This document shows positions 43,891 through 55,006 of a DNA stretch of 64,000 nucleotides, piece after piece. Position numbers and translations under genes: made by a program. The DNA is from Hydrangea macrophylla. Its lineage: Eukaryota > Streptophyta > Magnoliopsida > Cornales > Hydrangeaceae. The stretch covers positions 39,224,218 through 39,288,217 of the forward strand of contig CM066982.1 in NCBI GenBank assembly GCA_033977485.1, read 5' to 3'. The notes under the pieces are model-generated. The model did not search any database. It was not told where the DNA came from and was given only the letters and a program-made list of their open reading frames with translations. How positions within the stretch are numbered: position 1 is the stretch's first letter; each line of letters opens with the position of its first letter.

Positions 43891-44206
43891 GCAACCACCC
43901 ATATTCCAGGTCGGTTTCCTATGGTCGCCCCTCTGCACGCCCCCGCCTTCGCAGGATGGTCGGGGAAAAGAGGATAATAGACCTAAACAGGGAATTAACT
44001 AAAGCTTCGCCTAGGTCCAACCGACGATGGGGCCAAGCCCCTAGGTGGCCGACGATGGCAAGCTTCAAAGGCCCCTGCAACCACCCATGTTCCAGGTCGG
44101 TTTCCTACGACCACTTACTCCCGTACTCCCATACTCCCGCCTTAGCAAAATGCTTGGGGGGCAGGGGAATAAGGGGAATGTTGAGGCTAAAACAGGGAAT
44201 CACACC

Positions 44207-44386
44207 GTTCGACTAGGTGTTCTGTTGGTTACGGTCCTAAAGCATTTGCTAAGGCAGGTGTTAGGTCGGCCAAAACCATACCGATACTAGCGAACTGTTC
44301 GACTAGGTGTTCTGTTGGTTACGGTCCTAAAGCATTTGCTAAGGTAGGTATTAGGTCGGCCAAAACCATACGGATACTAGCAAGTG
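44207..44386 (+). repeat. 90-bp tandem duplication
   Basis: Two near-identical units start GTTCGACTAGGTGTTCTG at 44207 and 44297, a period of 90 bp. Confidence 0.85.
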
Positions 44387-44557
44387 TTAAAGCACAGTAC
44401 AGAAAAACAACAAAATTAATGGAAGGATGACCTCAAGGGCCTTTTCATTAAATTAAAGAAAATGTACAAAGCCTGGGGGGCAGTTGTAGTAGCCTCCCCA
44501 AAATAAAGTAAATAACTACTACAACAAAACAAAAAACGAAGGTCCAAGACTTCAGTC

Positions 44558-45587
44558 TTCCACGTTGACCACGTCTTCGGTGTCCCCAGCCCCTTCCTCG
44601 GGGGCGAGCTCAGGGCTTCAGTCACAGCCACAGGATTCTCTTCAACCACAGCCGCGGGATCTCCTTCAACTGCAGCGGCAGGATCTTCACCGGCCGTGAT
44701 GGCAGCACCCCCGACATCCGCGGCACCGGCGTCCCAGTAATCCGAGTCAATCCCCTCATAGGCCAAAAGGGCCCACTCGGGGTGATTCTGGACCAGCCGC
44801 CGCTTTAAGTCTTCGTAGCCTTGGAAGAAGCCGTCGTCAAACGCCTCTTCCAGAGCCCCTACAGAAGGCGCCTCAACAGCCACCTTCGCTCGGGCTTTAG
44901 CTGCCGCCGTGAGGGCCCGGGCAGTTTCCAAGTCAGCTAAAGCAGCCGCCAGGTCTGCCTGAGCCATACCCAAACTCAGGGCCAGCGATTTGGTCTTGCT
45001 CATCTCGGCGGCCAGGGCGGCCTTCCCGACCCGAGATTCTTACCGCTCCTTCGAGAGGGCGGCCTTAGCAGCACTGGCCCTCCCGGCCAGATAGGTCAGG
45101 ATGGACTCGGATCCTGCGGCCATACAGCCAACCTGCGACAAGAGGAAGAAGATTGTTCAGTCAAATGGGGCAAACAAAAGAAAACGGATCACTACTTAAA
45201 AGAGATAGAACGTTCACCAGATGGGAGAGGTTATATAGCCACCCCGGGAATCCTCGGAGGATAGGCCAGCGCATGTTTCCACCTGGCTCGGGATAAGGGC
45301 AGACTTCACCCTCTCCCGGACCTCGCCATGGTCGTCCATGGGTACACTGGACAGAACATCAGCCTGGATGGTAGGCTCTTGCCCAGCAAACGCCCGAGGA
45401 GTTGATGTCCCCACGGGATCCGGACGATTGATTGTCCCATGGCGAATGCGTCTGAGCGGGCGCTCACCGCCCGGGGCATCGGTTGCTGGCCTCTTCCCTT
45501 GGGCGATCGCCATCCGAGTAGCAGCAGCGACGGCGACAGCAGCCTGTCTCTCCCTTAGCTGCTCCAAATTGCGTTTGGGGGCCATTT
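44558..45587 (-). pseudogene. Antisense gene 2, 3' exons (Element 7)
   Basis: An exon runs from 45587 (after a pyrimidine tract and GCAG) to about 45218, with frame MAPKRNLEQLRERQ. A short GT-AG gap (45133-45217) leads to a second exon with a long alanine-rich helical part (ADLAAALADLETARALTAA), the segment FFQGYEDLKRRLVQNHPEW and ALLAYEGIDSD, then an acidic tail. A TAA near 45041 interrupts the second exon, the splice phase does not fit exactly, and the tail looks frameshifted near 44615. It is the C-terminal part of the gene whose start lies at 59803-61085; Element 9 sits in the intron between them. Function unknown. Confidence 0.65.
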
Positions 45588-45656
45588 CTGCAAAAAAGAA
45601 AAAAAGAGCAAGTTCGCACGGTCAGAAGTGTAAGAATCAACAAGGACAAGTGCAGG

Positions 45657-48600
45657 TGTGGACACCTGGCTTCCGCCCCTTTGTTGGGTTTTGAAACTTG
45701 TTTTTGTTTGAAATTTGAATTGGATCAAAGAAAAGAAAATGGTCTGTTGAAAACAGATACAGAGTCGCCACTTGGTCTTTAAGGAACCAAGAAACCTAAT
45801 TTTGACTCACCCAAACGGATAAAGGGCACCGGCCCTTCATAACCAAAGAACTTGGTTCGGGATTTTGGTACGAGAGAGGAAGGAGCCTTTATCGCGACTA
45901 AAACACCCTCAACTCGCCCCGTCTTTCAACGGGCCTCAATTAGCATCCAAATAATCATCTTATACTATGTTTGGTTCGACAATTAATACTATGATAGTAT
46001 ATTACATCACATAAGAAACTTGAAATGGAAGATCAAAAGATAAAATATCATGCATAAGATCTAAGTCAAATATCATGCAATGTAAAGTGAAAGATCACAC
46101 AAGTAAACCTAGGAAAAAATTGACTAATCATGTATCAAATAATCAAGACTTCCTAATCTAAAGGGGGACATGAATTGTTCTCGAAACAAATAAACAAAGA
46201 AATCAAAGTATGCTTAGCAAGCTAGTGTGATGCATGTTATTCTTTGAGAAAAGAAGACCTCTCAATCCCCGGGACGGATGAGAAAGGATGATTAGATCAA
46301 AGGGGAAGCATGAACGTGTGATTGAGTTCATTCCTTATAATCCTCTTAGATTAAGAGTTACAAAAACCCCAAATCTTGCGTGAATGCAATGTATGTTTCT
46401 AAAATGTGCAAAGGTTGTAGTGTGCTTTGGGTACATGGAGTCCTAGAGTGACTTAGAAGTATAAAATGTGCATGAATGAATGAATGAAATTAACATGGGA
46501 TATGTACAAATGTAGTATGAACTACTTCCTAAGATATGAACTAATTTGGAATGCATATGTGCATCAAATCAAAGAATGAAAGTTGAAATGTGCTTGCTGT
46601 GAATAGTGGACAGAACAGTAACATGATCTTTTGGAATTCGAAAAGAGGGGTTAGGAATGTTTTCAATGCATGATTTTTTATGGACATCTTCCTTATTGTG
46701 TCTAGAACACAACCCAAAAGGCCAATCATGTATAGCTATCACAGATTGAGAGAAAACATATAAACAATGAAGGTCACTCAGAAACAGAGTCCTTAATGTC
46801 GACTGAAATGTTGAAAACTCTTAGAAATTTAAAAATAATGATCTAGAGGCCCATTTTATACAGAGAGTTCCCTACGCCATTGAAGTTTAAGGGAAAAATA
46901 AGTTAGGACCATCCATTGTGGAAAAGTTTTCTGTAAAACAAGTTGGAAGTGGCCCTAGCTGCTGTGACAGAAAAGGCAGAATGTCTGGAAGGAATGTTTG
47001 GGTCCAAATGGACCATTTCCAAGTACTTCCAAGTCAAACCAAAAATCATGGGTGTTCTCCAATGAGTTAGGAAGACTTTCCAAGTGGCCTTGTATCCATA
47101 TGTTGAGTATTGAGTTCTAGAGAAATCCTTGAACTCAGCTCACTCATTGTTTTGACTCATTATTTTGAAGGTTTTGGAGAAAACAAGGTTTTGTTTCTTG
47201 AAACCAAAAGACGAGGGATTGAGAGGGGTTTTGAAATAGATGTTTTGAAATAATATTTTCAATACTCAATAAGGATTATAGCCACTTAAAATGCCAACAT
47301 CAAACTCATTATCAAGAACCTCCAAGATTATTGGAGAGATTTACTTTATTTTGAGCATAACTTCAAAAATACCTAGGAGGTATTGAAGTTATGATCATCA
47401 TCTATCAAACATGTTTTTGAGGTCAAGAGCTACTATCCATAAGGATTCACTCACCCCAAACTTCATGTCATCATTTAGATGATGATGAACTAGTAAGTAA
47501 ATAAAGAAAATAAAAAGAAATGAGATTAATAAGAGATGAACATAATATGAACAAGCAAGTAAATAGCAATCAATAGATGATAATCAATATGATTTTGGAC
47601 TTGTAGCTTGGTGTTTCACTCATAGATTTTGACATTTGGACATGGAAGTAGCTTCCTAACTCAAGAATGCTCAAGAATGGTGATTGGGGGTGTTTGGAAT
47701 GTGAAGTATAAGAGAGGTAATGGAAGAATACAAGATTAAACTCACTTTCTCTAGCAAAATAGTAGGAGGAAGCTCCTTTTCTCTCTTCTAAACCTATCTC
47801 TATCTCTCTTCTTCTCTACAACTTTTCATGCTTTTTCACTTGGTCCCCCCAAAATGAAGAGCAATGGGGGGTTTATATAGGCCAATTTGGGGTGGTTTTG
47901 GGGTTTTAGAAGTACTCCCATTGGTCCCAAACAACTGTGAACACAAAACTATGTCGTTTTGACTTTAATTAATCAAATTGGACCTCCAAAAAAATTACAA
48001 AAATGGACTCTACGAGGGTTGAGTGCCGCGGTGGCAGTGTGCCAGTGCCGCGGCGGCACTGCTCCTCAGACGCCCAAAAATTTATGTTTAGGCCCCCAGA
48101 GGTTCCGGTATTCGCGAAAAGGCCCTATTTTGTTCAAAATTCACAGAAAATGCGTATGAACTCCAAACTGAGGTTGTGATATACCATTGGAAAGGTAATG
48201 GAGTCTAATTTACATAAAAAATATTTTGGGGATAGGTCACTTTGAAAAGTTTTGCGGTATTCGCGATAAAAGCTGATTTGATCGCCTTTTTTGCCTTTGG
48301 AAATTCATAATAAATTCATTTTAGATCCAGAAATTATGTGCGATATACCGTTGGAAAGCTATTGAACTCTAGTATCTGTGAAAAATGTTTGAAAAATGTT
48401 ACAGTGCCCCAGTTCTAAAGTCAAATTCTGGTCAAACTGCTCAAACTTGGGATTCCCGGGAAGTTCTAGGAACTTCCGGGAGCTCCCAGGAGCTGACGTT
48501 TTTGCTCGATTTTCTTTTAAAACTCATTTTAATACTTTTCTAATGATTCTGGTGAATTCAGATGATTTCGGTCAAAGTTGGTCAAAATTTGGTCAAACCT

Positions 48601-48916
48601 GATCAAACCTTGGTCAAACCGGTCAACGGAGACTTTCCGGGAACTTCCGGGACTTCCGGGGGTCTCTGGGAGCTGACGATTTCATCTGATTTTACTTAAA
48701 AACTCATTTTATCACTTTTCTTATGACGTAGCATGTTTCCAGAACTTTGGGAGCAAATATGGGAGTTTTTGGGCTTTCAGGGGCATTTTGGTCATTCTGA
48801 GCATTCTGAGAAATAGAGCTGATTTCCAAGAGTCCTTTTGAGTCTTTTACGATCATTATGAACCACCAAGCTATGGGTCTCCTAAATCTGATAGACGACA
48901 AAATGGGGTGTCTACA
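45657..48916 (-). repeat. 3' LTR of Element 9 (3260 bp)
   Basis: On the minus strand it starts TGTAGACACCCC (48916) and ends TGTCCACA (45657). It carries about eight W-box cores (48418-48630), GC palindromes (48024-48062), a TATA box, the U5 hairpin series (about 45800-45930) and the primer-like TGGCGACTCTG (45760-45770). Confidence 0.9.
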
Positions 48917-48932
48917 GTTCGCCCCTCTTTGG
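48917..48932 (-). other. Polypurine tract of Element 9
   Basis: On the minus strand, CCAAAGAGGGGCGAAC directly precedes the 3' LTR; almost identical to that of Element 2. Confidence 0.8.
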
Positions 48933-49652
48933 CATGAACTTGCGAGGCAACGCATGTCGCATGCGAGTGCCAAAGCTTTGAAGAGACAGGACTTTTTGGA
49001 GGCTATAGATTTAGGATAAAAGCATTGCAAAAGATGTAAGGATGATGCTGAGGTAAGTGCTGGTCGCGCTCTGCGTGAGCTACCTACGTGTCCCAAGATG
49101 AATCAGACCAGGGCGTAGTTCAGGGCAAAAAGGAATAAATCACACATACACAGACACAACAATCAGGCAGATGCTATGCTATAAGAGTGATATGCAATGC
49201 ATGGATGTGATATGAATTGTGTCATGAGTCCTATCATGTCTAGTGTTATGACCCTAGTGTGAGGAGGTGCTGTGGGGTATGCCACTCCGAGTGGGCTGGT
49301 GTTGTGCTGGTGACTGTGATGTGGATGACTTGGATGAGGACATCAAGGTTTAGAAGACTCTAAGTCTAAGGGCAAACTTCTGGAACTTGGGAAGTGTGCT
49401 TTGCAAACGAGTGAGATAGATCAGATGTGATTTGTTTAGAAGATGACAGCCAAAGGTGACCGAGGGATCTTGTGATAAAGCTATGAAAATGGACAGATGA
49501 GAAAACTCTTGATAATCAGGAGATCTGGACGCGGGCGATGTTCTGATTGTTCCTGACGGTCGATTTTCGGGAGTCGGTTCCTCTTTTGTTACTTTCTGCT
49601 GAGGGTAGTGGGAGCTAGTATCCTTCTGTATCTGTCCTCAGGGGGTGACGCA
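48933..49652 (-). other. Element 9 spacer before the polypurine tract
   Basis: No gene. Collinear with the spacer 7190-7875 of Element 2, including the CTACGT...CGTAG inverted motif near 49084-49120. Confidence 0.7.
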
Positions 49653-50230
49653 GGATTCTCGGAGAATCTCTCTTTTCTTGATCGGGGAACCAGGACCCAT
49701 CTCTGAATCTCTCACGGCTGATCAAATCTTTCGGCGCTCAATCCAAGGGGGCCGGTTGGGACCTCCGGGAGCTGGTATCTTTCTGTTTCTGTCCTCGGGA
49801 GATGATGTAGGGTTCTTGGAGAATCTCTTTTTCCTTGATCGGGGAACCATGACCCATCTCTGAATCTCTTACGGCTGATCAAATCTTTCGGCGCTCAATC
49901 CAAGAGGGCCGGTTGGGACCTCCAGGAGCTGGTATCTTTCTGTTTTTGTCCTCGGGGGATGATGTAGGGTTCTTGGAGAATCTCTTTTTCCTTGATCGGG
50001 GAACCAGGACCCATCTCTAAATCTCTCACGGCTGATCAAATCTTTCGGCGCTTAATCCAAGAGGGCCGGTCGGGGCCTCCGGGAGCTGGTATCTTTCTGT
50101 TTCTGTCCTCGGAGGATGATGTAGGGGACTCTATGAGAATCTCTCTTCAATTCTTGACCAGGATCCATCTTTGAATCTCTCATGGTTGGTCAGATTTTGT
50201 AATGCTCAATCCAAAAGAGCTGGTTAGGGC
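49653..50230 (-). repeat. 157-bp minisatellite of Element 9 (about 3.7 units)
   Basis: Unit starts at 49653, 49810 and 49967, then a degraded one near 50124, give a 157-bp period. It contains the 99-bp unit of Element 2 plus about 58 bp (CTTGATCGGGGAACCAGGAC and following). Confidence 0.9.
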
Positions 50231-50349
50231 CTTCGGGAGCTAAAGGATAATGTACTCTGCTAGGAAGAAGGAAATACGTCCATTAAAATGGAGTAAAGGT
50301 ATCATTCTATTTGTGACAGAGATGATTTGCGGTAGTTTGACACTGATGG

Positions 50350-51265
50350 AGGGTGATAATCAATAGCAACTTATGGACTTATGTTGCTAGGATGAAAGAA
50401 GATCATCAACTGCCACTCGTGGACTTATGTTGCATGAACGAAGGAAGATGGTCAATAGCCACTCATGGACTTATGTTGCATGAAGAAAGATGAAAGATCA
50501 ATAGCCACTCATGGACTTATGTTTCTAGGAGAAAGGAAGATCATCAACAGCCATTCGTGGACTTATGTTGCATGAATGAAGGAGGATGACCAACAGCCAC
50601 TCATGGACTTATGTTGCTAGGAGAAAGGAAGATCATCAACAGCCATTCGTGGACTTATGTTGCTAGGAGGAAGGAAGATCAACAGCCACACATGGACTTA
50701 TGTTGCATGGACGAAGGAAGATCATCAACAGCCACTCATGGACTTATGTTGCATGAGCGAAGGAAGACAGTCAACAGCCACTCATGGACTTATGTTGCTA
50801 GGACGGAGGAAGATCATCAACAGCCACTCATGGACTTATGTTGCATGAGCGAAGGAAGACAGTCAACAGCCACTCATGGACTTATGTTGCATGGAGAAAG
50901 GAAGACAGTCAACAGCCACTCATGGACTTTTGTTGCATGGAGAAAGGAAGACAGTCAACAGCCACTCATGGACTTATGTTGCTAGGACGGAGGAAGATCA
51001 TCAACACCCACTCATGGACTTATGTTGCATGAGCGAAGGAAGACAGTCAATAGCCACTCATGGACTTATGTTGCTAGGAGAAAGGAAGACAGTCAACAAC
51101 CACTCATGGACTTATGTTGCATGGAGAAAGGAAGACAGTCAACAGCCACTCATGGACTTATGTTGCTAGGTCGGAGGAAGATCATCAACAGCCACTCATG
51201 GACTTATGTTGTATGAGCGAAGGAAGACAGTCAACAGCCACTCATGGACTTATGTTGCAAGGAGA
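50350..51265 (-). repeat. Minisatellite of Element 9 matching array 1 of Element 2 (about 20 units)
   Basis: About 20 copies of the core CAACAGCCACTCATGGACTT followed by ATGTTGC (plus strand), with variable linkers; unit length is mostly 41-51 bp. It matches the reverse complement of 4766-5570. Confidence 0.9.
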
Positions 51266-51796
51266 TAATGGTCAACTTTCGACGGTTTGGAAAGGGATGA
51301 AATTCGCATTTACCCTAAGTTTGGACGCTTCTCATGCTGATGCCTTAACCGGTACAGTAATGGTGTTTGGTACTTCTGCTTGTATTGGCATGCTCTTTAT
51401 AACTTGATTTGAAAATTTTATTAGTCACTATTGACTTACACATTTGAGACTACAACAGACTCAAAAACTTGACAGACACTGATGCACGAGGACGATATAT
51501 TTGACACCAAAATGAAACAAGCTCATCTTGTCAAAACTTGATGTGCTTTTGTCATAAACGATGTACCATTTCTCTTCTGGTGTTCACCCCTCATCTTAAC
51601 ATGGTAGCACTTTGCTGATAAATCTGATTTTTTTGAAAACTCCTCCCTAGTGATCTAGTCAATTTTCTACTTCTCCCAAGAAGTGCTTTGAATAAGTGCC
51701 TTAGCTTTTAGAGTAAAAGATGCTCGATTTCAAAAGTTTCAAAACAACTTGGTAACTTGAAAACTCGCCCACGGTGTGAAGGGATTGTGTTAGGCA

Positions 51797-52020
51797 AACG
51801 TAGTTTGCCCCTAGTTTGAGGTGTACAAAGTGGGATTCATAAGTAAACGAGGTGGATGACCAAAGTTCGCCCCTAGTTTGGATGATGGTTTATTGGAGGT
51901 TTTGGGCAAACGAGGTAGGAGACCGAAGTTTGCCCCTTGTATGAAGGGTAGATAGTAAAATTCAGGCAAACGAGGCGAGTAGCCGAAGTTTGCCCCTAGT
52001 ATGGAAGGTGATTTTCTGGC
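51797..52020 (-). repeat. Degenerate repeat, about 65 bp
   Basis: Four loose copies of GCAAACGAGG...CGAAGTTTGCCCCTAGT (plus strand). Confidence 0.7.
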
Positions 52021-52196
52021 TTGAGGCAAGGACCGTGACTTTAATCTCTCAAATACTCATAACTTTTGCCTAGGCACCAGTGAGGTGACCTAGCAAGCTC
52101 TTTTCTCTCTTTTGTTATTATTTAGCTCTAATTTTTGCCTAGGCGTCCTTTCAGATTTTTGACCTAGCGAGCCATCCTTCTTTTCTTTTTGAAAGT

Positions 52197-52560
52197 CTGC
52201 CTACGTACCCCCGAGCGGGGATCAGGTCCAACGTAGTTCGGGCTATGGTTTGAAAGAAGCGGGTTAATTTTTAGGTAGGTGGGGTGACCGAACCGTTGTG
52301 GTTGCCTACGTATCCCCGAGCGGAAATCAGGTCGAGCGTAGTTCAAGGCAAGGTCTTGAAAGAAATCAGTTTGATTATGATGGTGTCGACTGAACCGGTG
52401 TGGTTGCCTACGTATCCCCGAGTGGGAATCAGGTCAATCGTAGTTCAAGGCAAGGCTTGAAGGAAATTGGTTTGATTATGATAATGTTGACCGAACCAAT
52501 GTGGTTGCCTACGTATCCCCGAGTGGGAATCAGGTCGAGCGTAGTTCAAGGCAAGGTCTT
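52197..52560 (-). repeat. Repeat of about 102 bp with inverted CTACG/CGTAG ends
   Basis: Four copies (starts near 52197, 52300, 52402 and 52501) of TGCCTACGTATCCCCGAG...AATCAGGTC...CGTAGTTCAAGG. The CTACG and CGTAG within each unit can pair. Confidence 0.8.
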
Positions 52561-53752
52561 GAAAGAAAGGGTTTGAGGTATGAGGGTTTTTCAAACCAAT
52601 CGTCAAAGAAGTTCAAACTTGGGTTACTTATGGTAGCCTTAAAGAGGAGGATTCAGTTTCCATCTCCCTTTCTATTCTTTTCTTTTCTTTTTCTTTTTCT
52701 GTTTGTTTTGTTTTGAGGATTGATCCTTTTCACTTTCGCCTAGCCAGTCAATTTTGCTTTTTAATGTAGTCGATTCTTGTGAGATCTTTCAATCGCAATC
52801 TCAGAATTCCAGAATGTGCATGTCAGCTCTCAGAATTTATTTGTGGTCATTCCGTGCCTTTTGAAATGTGATCTTGGCACGTTCTTAAGATGTATCTTGA
52901 AGTGTATGATTCTCTCATTTGTTTCATCAAAAAATTTTTTTCCTATGTTTTGACTGGCTAGGGTCAAATTTTGGAAATCAACACCTTTTTCTGCTCTAAC
53001 TTTTGCCTAGGTGCCCTTTCGGGTTTTTAACCTAGCGAGCTTTTTCTTTTCTTTTCTTTTCTTTTTCTTTCTTTTTTTTTTGAAAGTGGAGATGAAACTC
53101 ACTGAAATGTTTGGCTACCATCAAGGGCTAAGTCCGCACAGGTTCGCATGGCTATCAATTGGGTTGAGCCCAAGGCTTTGAAATGGTAGAAATGGTGTTG
53201 GGCAAGCCCCAAATCAGTCTCAAGTATGTCTTTTCAAGATTTGAGCAAAAGCATCTTTAAATTCTTAAAGTAAGACTATTCAATTCTCGGCTCTTCATTG
53301 GTGCCAACGCGAAATTGACTTTGACCTTTTCAGGATTCTATTTTTTGTTTGATGCAAAAATTTATTAGCAGAGTAATGGTAATTTGAAAAGTAACATTTT
53401 TAGTTCAGCGATTCATGCACTTATGACTACACACATCAGATTAGGCAAAATGAGACTTCATTCTATTAGCAAGAGAGAGGGATTACATTACTTGACACAG
53501 ACCCATAACTACTCGATGGTAGACAGACTCGACCACAAGACTAAACTTGAAATAGATTCAAAACATAGGACAGACTTGACTAGACTCGACTTGGTCTCAA
53601 ATGGAGTGTCACGGTGACTCGCTTATTATTATTATTATTATTATTTATTATTATTTTTTAAAGAGCATCCTCATTTGTTTCGATAGCGAAAGTCCTAAAC
53701 ACAATCGCTTCACCGGCACAGGTTCAACATTCATGGTCCTCAGCGAAGGGGA
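52561..53752 (-). other. Element 9 non-coding region downstream of gag
   Basis: No gene. Simple repeats occur at about 53050-53080 (TTTTC) and 53624-53657 (TTATTA). This is where pol would be expected in an autonomous element. Confidence 0.7.
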
Positions 53753-55006
53753 TCATTGAAATGGATAGGTCATGGGTTGGTCCAGACCGAGGTAGTGAAT
53801 TGGATTGGGGTGCGGCGCATCATCTAAGAGATCCTGAATTGAGTGACGGAGCCTCTTACAGTTGTCGGTCTCATGGCCTTGGTCTTGGTGGTAATCACAA
53901 TACTTGGATTCATTATACCCAGGAGGTGGGTGATTAGGAGGCTTACTTGGCTCCAAAGGTACAAGGTGGCCCTTTTGAACAAGGTGATTGAGGGCGGAGG
54001 ATAAGCTCATGTCAAGTGGTGTGAGGAATCTTTGGTTTCCTTTCTTGTGCCTCTTACTGCAGTCATTTTGGCTTGATGATGGGCTCAAGGCATTGACATC
54101 TAGGCTCTCTTGATCTTCACCAAAGGTATGGGGTCTCTTATCCTTTTTCAGTGACCCAGCTCCATTGATCTTGCCTTCACAGATAGCATCCTCGATTCTA
54201 GTCCCAACCTCAAACAACTCTTCAAATGTTGAGATGGACTGGTAGAATAATTTTTCATGGTATGCTGGTTGCAGGTTCTTGACCAACATACGTACTTGCT
54301 TTTTCTCAACAGGCCTGTGGATCATTTGGGCTACTTTATTCCTCCATCTTCTCAAGAATGCAACGAAGGACTCGTCGAGATTCTGCCTGGTAGTTTCCAG
54401 ATCTAGAACGGTGACATCAAGCTCTTGGTTATAGGAGTAGTGATCGATGAAAGTTCTAGCAACATCTTCCCAAACTCGGGTCTTGGAAATTTCAAGGGTT
54501 AGGAACCAGGATAGTGCGGCTTTCTGGAGGGTTTGAGGGAACAGCATAGCTATGTGCTCATGGGTGCAGCCCATTGACTGGAAAATGCTCATACAAAACT
54601 TCACGTGGCTCTTCGGATTTCCAGTTCCGTCAAAACGGTCAATTTCAGGCATCTTGAAGTTCTCGGGTAGCCTCACCTTGTTGGGCTCAAACAATCCTTC
54701 CAGATCTAACATGTAATCGTCGACCCCCTGACTCTTCCTTAGTATGTTCTCAAGCTTGTCGACCTTGTCCATTTTCTCTTGGAGTTTTTTCTCATATGTA
54801 GGCGGCGGGACCCCTTGAAACCATTCTTCTTCTCCATTATTTTCAGGAGGCGGTCCAAATCCAGGTGGTGGTGGTGGCATGAACCCAGGTGGGTACTGTG
54901 GCTGCTGTTGTCGGAACTCTTCCATAAATTTCAGAACTTGAGTCAGCCGATCTGACTGTTGATTGATTAATTCAGTGACCTTGGCTTCCAAAGTTTCTTG
55001 ATTCAT
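53753..55006 (-). CDS. Gag protein, Element 9 (417 aa)
   Basis: It starts at ATG 55006 (MNQETLEAKV); the frame is open for 11 codons further upstream but without an ATG. A coiled-coil and proline-rich N-terminus (PPGFMPPPPPGFGPPPE) is followed by the retrotransposon Gag core (FKMPEIDRFDGTGNPKSHV ... AALSWFLTLE ... FLRRWRNKVAQM) and, near the C-terminus, a Tat-type zinc knuckle CDYHQDQGHETDNC (C-x2-H-x4-H-x4-C). It would form the particle that packages the element's RNA. The frame is intact, unlike the gag of Element 7, and ends 35 residues after the knuckle with no protease following. Confidence 0.9.
   Translation of the reverse strand: MNQETLEAKVTELINQQSDRLTQVLKFMEEFRQQQPQYPPGFMPPPPPGFGPPPENNGEEEWFQGVPPPTYEKKLQEKMDKVDKLENILRKSQGVDDYMLDLEGLFEPNKVRLPENFKMPEIDRFDGTGNPKSHVKFCMSIFQSMGCTHEHIAMLFPQTLQKAALSWFLTLEISKTRVWEDVARTFIDHYSYNQELDVTVLDLETTRQNLDESFVAFLRRWRNKVAQMIHRPVEKKQVRMLVKNLQPAYHEKLFYQSISTFEELFEVGTRIEDAICEGKINGAGSLKKDKRPHTFGEDQESLDVNALSPSSSQNDCSKRHKKGNQRFLTPLDMSLSSALNHLVQKGHLVPLEPSKPPNHPPPGYNESKYCDYHQDQGHETDNCKRLRHSIQDLLDDAPHPNPIHYLGLDQPMTYPFQ

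Larger units (their letters stand above)
43607..44557 (+). other. Repeat-rich spacer after pol (Element 7)
   Basis: No gene is seen on the plus strand. It holds the two tandem repeats listed separately and a loosely duplicated segment (CAGGTCGGTTTCCTA at about 43910 and 44094). It separates pol from the converging antisense gene; the 44416-44557 part is probably that gene's 3' end (TGGGGGGCAGTTGTAGTAGC near 44474 is repeated after the other antisense gene near 61555). Confidence 0.7.

Noticed and set aside
45652..45656. CCTGC as part of the LTR terminus of Element 9
   Set aside because: The 5' LTR of the same element ends TGTCCACA followed by ATC and the primer site, so CCTGC is flanking sequence.
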